A stretch of 5,585 nt of DNA from JACJXF01 sp964349045 (lineage in GTDB: Bacteria; Bacteroidota; Bacteroidia; Bacteroidales; GCA-2748055): contig CAYGFI010000246.1 in NCBI GenBank assembly GCA_964349045.1, positions 1-5,585 of the forward strand, given 5' to 3'. The position numbers and the translations under genes were made by a program. Positions within the stretch are counted from its first letter, which is position 1. Each line of letters opens with the position of its first letter. The notes beneath the pieces are model-generated. The model saw only the letters and a list, made by a program, of their open reading frames with translations, was not told the DNA's origin and made no database searches. Positions 1-5,585 of this stretch are shown here, piece after piece.

Positions 1-80
1 ACATAGGATTAAATTATAAAATATTTCGAAAAACAAAAAAGTGAACACAAGATAAAGAATTAATTATGACAGATAAACAG

Positions 81-114
81 TTGACAATCAATTTATGGAA
101 ATTTATTAGATTTG
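81..114 (+). promoter_or_regulatory. Putative Bacteroidetes-type promoter for the GH130 gene
   Basis: TAGATTTG at 107-114 matches the Bacteroidetes primary-sigma -7 consensus TAnnTTTG at every fixed position. A TTG at 81-83 lies 23 bp upstream and could be the -33 element, at the long end of accepted spacing. Transcription would start near 118-122 and leave a very short leader before the ATG at 135. The same stretch can also be read as an E. coli-style promoter (TTGACA at 81-86, 17 bp, TATTAG), which is probably incidental in this phylum. The region is AT-rich, so a chance match is possible. Confidence 0.4.
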
Positions 115-134
115 CTGTGGAGGAAAAAAACATT

Positions 135-1310
135 ATGGATAAAAAAACATTTGAAAAAAAGCTCAAGGAATTAAACAATTCTTATGAAGAGCTTATTTTA
201 AGAAAGAATGAAAAGTTACCGGAATACAACGGTATCTATGAGAAATATAAGCATCCTGTTCTGACAAATTATCATGCGCCCATATTCTGGCGTTATGATT
301 TAAACAACGAAACTAATCCAATGCTTCTGCAGCGTATTGGAATAAATGCCACATTTAATTCAGGGGCGATTTTGTTCCATGGAAAGTACCTCATGGTGGT
401 TCGTGTTGAAGGCTGGGACAGGAAATCATTTTTTGCTGTTGCCGAAAGTCCCGATGGGATTAATGAATGGCGTTTCCGGGATTACCCTGTTTCGCTTCCG
501 GTTGTCGATAAAAAAGAAACCAATGTGTACGACATGCGTCTCACGCAACATGAGGATGGCTGGATATATGGAATTTTCTGTTCCGAACAAAAAGATCCGG
601 ATGCTCCTGCAGGGGATTTATCATCGGCTATTGCCAAAGCAGGTATAGTACGTACTAAAGACCTTATGAAATGGGAACGTCTGCCAGATTTAAAGTCGAA
701 AAGCCAGCAACGTAATGTAGTTTTGCATCCTGAATTCATTAACGGGAAATATGCATTATATACCCGTCCCCAGGATGGATTTATCGATACAGGTTCCGGG
801 GGAGGAATTGGCTGGGCGCTAATCGACAAGATGGAAAAAGCTGAGGTGAAAGATGAAATTATTATTGAACCCAGGCTTTATCATACCATCAAAGAAGTAA
901 AAAACGGACAGGGTCCGGCTCCTCTTAAAACCGATAAAGGATGGCTACACCTTGCCCATGGGGTTCGTGGTTGTGCCGCGGGTTTAAGATATGTACTTTA
1001 TATGTTTATGACCGACCTGAAAGAACCCTGGAAAGTAATTGCTGCTCCGGGCGGACACTTTATGGCCCCTGAAAATGAGGAACGGATTGGTGATGTATCC
1101 AATGTACTATTTACCAATGGCTGGATCAGAAACGAAAAAGACGAAGTATTTATCTATTACGCATCCTCTGATACCCGAATGCATGTTGCCACTTCAACAA
1201 TTAACCGGCTTGTTGATTATTGCATTAATACACCGGTTGATAATCTGCATAGTTATGAATCGGTCAGATCAATAATTAACCTCGTTGATAAAAACATCAG
1301 CAATAAATAG
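135..1310 (+). CDS. GH130 beta-mannoside phosphorylase, probably 4-O-beta-D-mannosyl-D-glucose phosphorylase
   Basis: This is a cytoplasmic glycoside phosphorylase of family GH130. Its probable reaction is mannosyl-beta-1,4-glucose plus phosphate giving alpha-mannose 1-phosphate plus glucose (EC 2.4.1.281), a step in mannan and mannobiose use. Counted from the ATG at 135 the protein is 391 residues, close to the roughly 390 of the Bacteroides enzyme. Family landmarks in order are HAPIFWRYDLN (about 47-57), RVEGWDRKSFFAVAESP, NVYDMRLT with the expected proton-donor Asp at 133, GIVRTKDL, the strongly conserved SQQRNVVLHPEF and YTRPQDGFIDTGSGGGIGWA, HLAHGVRGCAAGLRYVLY, and YYASSDTRMHVATST near the C-terminus. 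There is no signal peptide or membrane segment. The in-frame ATG at 66 would add 23 residues outside the conserved domain. I prefer 135 because it gives family length, has GGAGGA at 119-124, and follows a -7 box at 107-114. Subfamily 1 is favoured over mannobiose- or mannan-acting relatives by overall resemblance to the mannosylglucose enzyme, recalled rather than aligned. Confidence 0.93.
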   Translation: MDKKTFEKKLKELNNSYEELILRKNEKLPEYNGIYEKYKHPVLTNYHAPIFWRYDLNNETNPMLLQRIGINATFNSGAILFHGKYLMVVRVEGWDRKSFFAVAESPDGINEWRFRDYPVSLPVVDKKETNVYDMRLTQHEDGWIYGIFCSEQKDPDAPAGDLSSAIAKAGIVRTKDLMKWERLPDLKSKSQQRNVVLHPEFINGKYALYTRPQDGFIDTGSGGGIGWALIDKMEKAEVKDEIIIEPRLYHTIKEVKNGQGPAPLKTDKGWLHLAHGVRGCAAGLRYVLYMFMTDLKEPWKVIAAPGGHFMAPENEERIGDVSNVLFTNGWIRNEKDEVFIYYASSDTRMHVATSTINRLVDYCINTPVDNLHSYESVRSIINLVDKNISNK

Positions 1311-1346
1311 TTCAGGAACTATTTAGAAATCTTCCCATGTCCTGAA
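1304..1346. terminator. Hairpin region at the convergent gene junction, possible bidirectional terminator
   Basis: TAAATAGTTC (1304-1313) and GAACTATTTA (1316-1325) form a perfect 10-bp inverted repeat with two central bases, giving about an 8-bp stem with a CAGG loop. It includes the GH130 stop codon TAG at 1308-1310. A second repeat, TTCAGGA (1311-1317) with TCCTGAA (1340-1346), has a 22-nt loop and is followed on the plus strand by TTTTT at 1353-1357. The two pairings share bases and exclude each other. The position between two converging genes fits a terminator for both strands. Neither hairpin is a classic GC-rich stem immediately followed by a U tract, so function is inferred. Confidence 0.5.
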
Positions 1347-1347
1347 A

Positions 1348-2307
1348 TTACCTTTTTATTAAAATATAATTCCGGAACTCTCCCAGCCTCATGCCGAACA
1401 ACAGGTACTTCTCTATCCAGCTCACTACGCGGTATTTTACCTTTTCATGTTTGTTCCGGATGGGATTACTTGTGTTGCGCTGTCCCTCATAGCGCAGTTG
1501 ATGTTTCCAGTTAAACTGATCGATCCATTCTTTCATTACAGCGGGGTGGCTCCCTTCAAACCGGGTCAGCAGAGATAAATTGCCATAATCAAAAATCTTA
1601 TCATACAAATGTTCACTTACCTGCTTATCTACAGAGGCTTTCCCCCGATGGTTCATACTGAATACCTTAATCTTTTTTTGCATGAGTACGGGAGGGCGTA
1701 CCCATCCGTAATGATACACCGTAGCCCCTGAATCAGCAACCTTGAGCTTATAAGTGCCTTCCTGCTGCCTGTAATTCATCTGGTCGAAATGTGGAATTTT
1801 CCTGAACGACTGGGCAGATTCCCAGGAATGAATTTCGGGCAAATTTCTGATGATCCTGATTTCCTTGCGGTACCAGCAATGACCGTCCTGATGATGCTCA
1901 TAATCTCCCCAAAAGTGAATATAATTAAATACCAGTCCTTCAATTTTATTATCATCCAATAGTTCCTGACATCGTTTTTGGATAACCGGAAGGTACATTT
2001 CATGGATTACCTCATCCGACTGTAAATAAAACAGCCAATCCCCGGTACAATAACTTTTTGCAATATCTGTCTGATGGGCATGTTCCATTCCCCGGGGATA
2101 CTTTTCAATATCCCAGATGGTGTCAATGATCCTGATTTTGTCGCTGCCAATACTTACTATCTGTTCCCTTGTTTTATCGTCCTCATCGCTGTTGCCAAGT
2201 ACCACAACAAACTCATCAACAATTGGTAAAATGGACATAACCGCCTGCTTCATCGGATAGTACAGCTTAACTGCATTTTTCCCCATCGAAAAACCACTGA
2301 TCTTCAT
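1348..2307 (-). CDS. Glycosyltransferase, family-2-like (GT-A fold), acceptor unknown
   Basis: This is a 319-residue protein that probably transfers a sugar from a nucleotide-sugar donor to a cell-envelope glycan or lipid. The N-terminal half looks like a GT-A domain. It has the opening SGFSMGKNAVKLYYP and SILPIVDEFVVVLGNSDEDD (about 25-44), where the acidic cluster follows a beta strand as in GT2 nucleotide-binding regions. GDWLFYLQSDEV (89-100) follows, with SDE in the place of the metal-binding DXD motif. Conserved-looking blocks WYRKEIRIIR (145-154) and VYHYGWVRPP (197-206) come next. The basic C-terminal part (about 205-319) has no motif I can name. I see no signal peptide or confident membrane helix, so the protein is probably cytoplasmic or peripherally membrane-bound. 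Its ATG lies 14 bp after the stop of the ABC exporter gene, so the two are very likely co-transcribed. Donor, linkage and acceptor cannot be told from the sequence. Confidence 0.82.
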   Translation of the reverse strand: MKISGFSMGKNAVKLYYPMKQAVMSILPIVDEFVVVLGNSDEDDKTREQIVSIGSDKIRIIDTIWDIEKYPRGMEHAHQTDIAKSYCTGDWLFYLQSDEVIHEMYLPVIQKRCQELLDDNKIEGLVFNYIHFWGDYEHHQDGHCWYRKEIRIIRNLPEIHSWESAQSFRKIPHFDQMNYRQQEGTYKLKVADSGATVYHYGWVRPPVLMQKKIKVFSMNHRGKASVDKQVSEHLYDKIFDYGNLSLLTRFEGSHPAVMKEWIDQFNWKHQLRYEGQRNTSNPIRNKHEKVKYRVVSWIEKYLLFGMRLGEFRNYILIKR

Positions 2308-2321
2308 TCTGTTGTCCGTAA

Positions 2322-4142
2322 TTAATACATCTGTAATTTATGGAGTTTTTTATAAGCTCCGCCTTTTATATCGAGCAATTCATCATGCTTTCCGACCTCA
2401 ACGATCCGACCTTCATCGAGTACAATTATCAGGTCTGAATGCTTAACCGTGGAGAGACGATGCGCAATCACAATTGAAGTACGATTTTTCATAAGGTTCA
2501 GAATTGCTTCCTGTACTAATCTTTCAGACTCAGTATCCAGTGAAGAGGTTGCTTCATCGAGTATCAGGATGGGCGGATTTTTTAAAACTGCCCTGGCGAT
2601 GCTGATTCTCTGCCGTTGTCCGCCGGACATTTTGCTCCCACCTTCCCCTACATTGGTATAATATCCATTTGAAGTCTCCATTATAAAATCATGAGCATTG
2701 GCCACTTTGGCGGCTGCAATCACGTCTTCCTCCCTCGCATCATTCATCCCAAATGCGATGTTGTTAAAAAAAGTATCATTAAACAGGATGGACTGCTGAC
2801 TCACAATCCCCATCAGTTTCCTTAAATCATGCAACTTGAATTCCTTCACATTTACCCCGTCAATCAGAACCTCACCTGAAGTAACGTCAATAAAACGGGG
2901 AATAAGATCCACAATTGTCGATTTACCCGATCCGCTTCGTCCAACGAGGGCGATAGCTTTACCTTTATCAATTGTGATATTAATATCCTGCAATACCGGA
3001 TCTCTTTCATATTGAAAATTTACATTCCGGTATTCAATAGAACTTTTAAACTCCTTAATGCGAACCGGATCAACTCTCTCAAGAATGGAGATTTCAGCAT
3101 CGAGTACCTGGTCTACCCTGTCGCTCGAGGCCAATCCCTTTAAAATATTATAATATGCTGTTGTTACTGATTTAGCGGGATTTATGATCTGTGAAAAAAC
3201 AACCAGGTAGGTAATCAGTACGGATGAACTTAATGTACTGTTTACACCAAGAACCATCGCACCTCCATACCAAAGTACAATAACCATAACCAGAATTCCC
3301 AGAAACTCACTAACCGGACTGGCAAGTTGTTGTCGGCGGAAAACCTTTTCCTGCAAACGGGTAAACATATTATTCGTGCTTTCAAACCGACCCTGCATTT
3401 TCTCTTCAGCATTGAATGCCTTGACAATCCTGAGACCTCCGAGTGTTTCTTCAAATACTGACATTATCAGGCCCAGCTTCTTTTGCCCCTGAAGAGAAGT
3501 GGAACGAAGCGTTTTACCGATGCGGCCAATTATAACACCACTTACCGGTAAAAGGATCAGGACAAATAAGCTTAGTTTCGGACTCATGTAAAAAAGAGCA
3601 GCCAGGTAGGTAATAATAAGAATCGGATCGCGGAAGACCATTTCAAGTGAACGTACTACCGAAACTTCAATTTCCTGGACATCCTGAGCCATTCGTGACA
3701 TAATGTCTCCTTTTCGTTCCTCAGAAAAAAACCCAAGGGGAAGCACCAAAACTTTTTTAAAAATCTTATTCCTGAGTTCCCTGACAATACCGGTACGTAT
3801 AGGAATCATGAAGAATTTTGAATAATATAAAAACAGATTTTTAAACAAAGAGGTTCCTAGTACCATGATTCCCACGAAAACCAAAGCATGAACTTTTCCC
3901 CTGCCAATGATGATCTGGCTCAGGATATAATTGAAATAATGCATGAGCGCATTAACATTAAGAGCAAAATCGCCCGGTTGGGTCACAAGATCTGTTTCTC
4001 CAAATAAAACTTTCAGAAACGGGGCTACCAGCGCCAGACTGAAAAGTGAAAAGAATGCTGATAAAAACACAAAAAGAATGCTAAGAAATGCTAATCCCTT
4101 GTATGGTATCAGATATCGGATAATTCTCGCGAGACTTCTCAT
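2322..4142 (-). CDS. MsbA-like ABC exporter, fused permease and ATPase
   Basis: This is a 606-residue inner-membrane half-transporter that would work as a homodimer, most likely flipping or exporting a lipid or lipid-linked glycan. The N-terminal type-1 exporter domain (about 1-335) has hydrophobic segments near 17-44, 84-108, 170-186, 190-206, 280-298 and 304-322. The ATPase domain (about 368-606) is complete: likely A-loop Tyr378, Walker A GRSGSGKST (401-409), Q-loop Gln449, signature MSGGQRQR (505-512), Walker B ILILDE (525-530), D-loop SSLD (533-536) and switch His561. Length and domain order fit MsbA and related exporters. The segment between the first two helices (about 45-83) looks somewhat long and polar. 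Names such as lipid A flippase are suggested by homology only; a multidrug or glycolipid exporter is possible, so no symbol is given. The gene lies 70 bp after purB and 14 bp before a glycosyltransferase gene, which supports an envelope role. Confidence 0.93.
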   Translation of the reverse strand: MRSLARIIRYLIPYKGLAFLSILFVFLSAFFSLFSLALVAPFLKVLFGETDLVTQPGDFALNVNALMHYFNYILSQIIIGRGKVHALVFVGIMVLGTSLFKNLFLYYSKFFMIPIRTGIVRELRNKIFKKVLVLPLGFFSEERKGDIMSRMAQDVQEIEVSVVRSLEMVFRDPILIITYLAALFYMSPKLSLFVLILLPVSGVIIGRIGKTLRSTSLQGQKKLGLIMSVFEETLGGLRIVKAFNAEEKMQGRFESTNNMFTRLQEKVFRRQQLASPVSEFLGILVMVIVLWYGGAMVLGVNSTLSSSVLITYLVVFSQIINPAKSVTTAYYNILKGLASSDRVDQVLDAEISILERVDPVRIKEFKSSIEYRNVNFQYERDPVLQDINITIDKGKAIALVGRSGSGKSTIVDLIPRFIDVTSGEVLIDGVNVKEFKLHDLRKLMGIVSQQSILFNDTFFNNIAFGMNDAREEDVIAAAKVANAHDFIMETSNGYYTNVGEGGSKMSGGQRQRISIARAVLKNPPILILDEATSSLDTESERLVQEAILNLMKNRTSIVIAHRLSTVKHSDLIIVLDEGRIVEVGKHDELLDIKGGAYKKLHKLQMY

Positions 4143-4158
4143 TATAAAACTTCTGATT

Positions 4159-4188
4159 CAAATAGAATTCAACGGTTTAATGCACAAA
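4159..4188 (-). promoter_or_regulatory. Weak promoter candidate for the ABC exporter and glycosyltransferase pair
   Basis: On the minus strand TTTG (4188-4185) is followed after 18 bp by TCTATTTG (4166-4159). The latter matches the Bacteroidetes -7 consensus TAnnTTTG except for one base. The spacing suits a -33/-7 pair, and the box ends 16 nt before the ATG at 4142, similar to the boxes upstream of purB and the GH130 gene. The gap is AT-rich and a one-mismatch hit could arise by chance. No convincing terminator hairpin was seen after purB, so read-through from purB is also possible. Confidence 0.3.
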
Positions 4189-4212
4189 CTAAATGAAAAA
4201 CATTGGATAATC

Positions 4213-5556
4213 TTATAATCCCGTGAAATTTTTTGGCGAAATATTCTTCAGCTCCTTTCTGAGCGCCGGTTTCACATCCAGCGTATCAATAAAGTCATGA
4301 ATTACCTGCCTGTCAATGGTTTTATTCGTGCGGGTAAGAGCCAGTAAAGCTTCATAGGGTTTTGGAAATCCTTCCCTTCTCAAAATGGTCTGTATAGCTT
4401 CGGCAATAACTGCCCAGTTGTTTTCCAGGTCAGAAGAAATTTTAACTTCATTGATCAGCAATTTATCAATTCCTCTTTCAAGGGATTTGAAAGCAAGCAG
4501 CGAATGAGCCAGGGGGACTCCAATATTTCTAAGAACTGTTGAATCTGTGAGGTCTCTTTGCAATCTTGAAACAGGTAATTTTGATGAAAAATGATGGAAT
4601 ACCGCATTCGCTAAACCCAGATTCCCTTCAGCATTTTCAAAGTCAATCGGATTAACTTTATGCGGCATGGCGGAAGAGCCGATTTCTCCCTGCCTGATTT
4701 TTTGTTTGAAATAATCCATGGAGATATACGTCCACATATCTTTGCTGAAATCGAGCAAAATTGTATTGATGCGCGACAGGGCATCACAGAGGGCGGCCAT
4801 GTTATCGTAATGTTCAATCTGGGTGGTGGTTTGCGAGCGATCGAGCCTCAAAACTTTATTCACAAAATGATTGCTGAATTTTATCCAGTCGTAACCGGGA
4901 TATGCAACAAAATGCGCGTTTAAATTTCCTGTGGCTCCACCGAATTTAGCTGAAAACGGGATATCGCGAGCCTGTACCAACTGCTTTTTAAGACGTTCGG
5001 AGAATACCCTTAATTCTTTCCCCAATCTTGTGGGAGATGCCGGCTGTCCGTGAGTTCTGGCAAGCATGGGAACATCCTTCCAGGCAGATGACATTTCGTC
5101 GATTTTTGCTACAACTGCTTCCAGGCGCAAAAAATATACCTCTTCCAAAGCATCCCTGATGGATGCAGGAACTGCTGTATTATTGATATCCTGGGAGGTA
5201 AGACCGAAATGAATAAACTCCTTGTAATCCTGTAAACCCAGTAAATCAAATTTTTCTTTCAGAAAATATTCAACTGCCTTTACATCATGATTGGTGATTT
5301 TTTCAATCTCCTTTATTCTCCGGGCATCTTCATGTGAAAAACCATCATGGACCTCTCTTAGTGACTGGTATATAGAATTTCCGGGGTTTTTCAGGCCGGT
5401 TACTCCCGACTCAATCAGACGAATAAAATATTCAATCTCTACCCAGATACGGTAACGAATAAGTCCAAATTCCGAAAAATACTTAGAAAGTTCTTCTGTT
5501 TTAGATCTGTACCTACCGTCAACCGGGGAAATTGCAGTTAAGTTATCTAACTTCAT
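4213..5556 (-). CDS. purB: Adenylosuccinate lyase
   Basis: This cytoplasmic purine-synthesis enzyme of the fumarase/aspartase superfamily releases fumarate in two reactions: SAICAR to AICAR, and adenylosuccinate to AMP. It acts as a homotetramer with active sites made from several subunits. The 447 residues open with the typical LTAISPVDGRYRSKT. They contain TNHDVKAVEYFLKE (88-101), HFGLTSQDINNT (116-127), RTHGQPASPTRLGK with the likely catalytic His169, and the family signature loop GEIGSSAMPHKVNPIDFEN (290-308) with the catalytic Ser expected at 294/295. SRLQRDLTDSTVLRN (320-334) follows. The domain pattern is of the E. coli PurB type, not the shorter Bacillus type. The C-terminus stops at NFTGL, some residues earlier than E. 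coli; this matches my recollection of Bacteroidetes PurB and is not a truncation. The ATG at 5556 starts the conserved N-terminus directly. The gene is first in a minus-strand run of three, though the functional link to the downstream envelope genes is unclear. Confidence 0.98.
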   Translation of the reverse strand: MKLDNLTAISPVDGRYRSKTEELSKYFSEFGLIRYRIWVEIEYFIRLIESGVTGLKNPGNSIYQSLREVHDGFSHEDARRIKEIEKITNHDVKAVEYFLKEKFDLLGLQDYKEFIHFGLTSQDINNTAVPASIRDALEEVYFLRLEAVVAKIDEMSSAWKDVPMLARTHGQPASPTRLGKELRVFSERLKKQLVQARDIPFSAKFGGATGNLNAHFVAYPGYDWIKFSNHFVNKVLRLDRSQTTTQIEHYDNMAALCDALSRINTILLDFSKDMWTYISMDYFKQKIRQGEIGSSAMPHKVNPIDFENAEGNLGLANAVFHHFSSKLPVSRLQRDLTDSTVLRNIGVPLAHSLLAFKSLERGIDKLLINEVKISSDLENNWAVIAEAIQTILRREGFPKPYEALLALTRTNKTIDRQVIHDFIDTLDVKPALRKELKNISPKNFTGL

Positions 5557-5575
5557 ATTGTTGTATTTAGAATAA

Positions 5576-5583
5576 CAAAGTTA
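5576..5583 (-). promoter_or_regulatory. Putative purB promoter, -7 element
   Basis: Read on the minus strand, 5583-5576 is TAACTTTG, which fits the Bacteroidetes -7 consensus TAnnTTTG at all six fixed positions. It ends 19 nt before the purB ATG, so the expected transcript start is near 5569-5572 with a leader of about 13-16 nt. The matching -33 TTG/TTTG would lie beyond the right edge of the window and cannot be checked here. No purine riboswitch could fit in so short a leader if this is the only promoter. Confidence 0.5.
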
Positions 5584-5585
5584 TG

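Noticed and set aside
81..109. E. coli-like promoter TTGACA, 17 bp, TATTAG
   Set aside because: The -35 match is perfect but the -10 is poor, and the phylum's main sigma factor prefers TTG/TTTG with TAnnTTTG. It overlaps the Bacteroidetes-type candidate and is noted there, not listed as a separate promoter.
482..829. Open frame of 115 codons on the minus strand inside the GH130 gene
   Set aside because: It lies wholly antisense to a well-supported conserved gene, shows no recognisable motif and is explained by codon bias in the real frame.
4143..4212. Possible terminator or small RNA in the gap between purB and the ABC gene
   Set aside because: Only short AT-rich pairings of about 4 bp (such as ATTC with GAAT) were found, with no strong stem plus T run.
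3943..4218. Plus-strand frame of 91 codons spanning the start of the ABC gene and the gap to purB
   Set aside because: Most of it is antisense to the exporter's N-terminus. The part in the gap has no promoter or ribosome site I can support, and the product has no recognisable features.
4213..4260. Possible C-terminal truncation of PurB, which ends earlier than E. coli PurB
   Set aside because: The ending ISPKNFTGL resembles the normal C-terminus of Bacteroidetes PurB as I recall it, and all active-site motifs are present.
4660..4923. Plus-strand frame of 87 codons inside purB
   Set aside because: It is antisense to the most conserved part of PurB, including the signature loop, so its composition simply mirrors that gene.

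Overview
The window looks like chromosomal DNA from a Bacteroidetes (Bacteroidota) bacterium. Three things point that way: PurB is of the Bacteroidetes type and ends in NFTGL; the GH130 protein closely resembles, from memory, the Bacteroides mannosylglucose phosphorylase; and matches to the Bacteroidetes promoter -7 element TAnnTTTG sit just upstream of genes that lack a consistent strong Shine-Dalgarno sequence. The assignment rests on remembered family sequences, because no database search was possible.

Layout: bases 1-134 are an AT-rich leader with a probable promoter. A plus-strand gene at 135-1310 (an in-frame ATG also lies at 66) encodes a GH130 beta-mannoside phosphorylase. It converges on a three-gene minus-strand block, and the 37-bp gap between them contains hairpin-forming sequence that may terminate transcription. 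Read in the direction of transcription, the minus-strand block is purB (5556-4213), an MsbA-like ABC exporter (4142-2322) and a family-2-like glycosyltransferase (2307-1348). The gaps are 70 bp and 14 bp. A complete -7 box lies upstream of purB, and a weaker promoter candidate lies in the 70-bp gap before the ABC gene.

How the genes fit together: PurB is a housekeeping purine enzyme. The exporter and glycosyltransferase are tightly coupled and most simply read as a small cell-envelope unit, with lipid or lipid-linked glycan flipping plus a sugar transfer. The GH130 gene belongs to intracellular mannan or mannooligosaccharide breakdown; its usual partners (epimerase, transporter, mannanase) are not here and could only lie to the left of the window. 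All four genes look intact. I found no tRNA, rRNA, CRISPR array, insertion sequence or phage gene, and no clear sign of a new multi-gene system. The most useful observations concern start sites, promoter geometry, the convergent junction and the unassigned glycosyltransferase.
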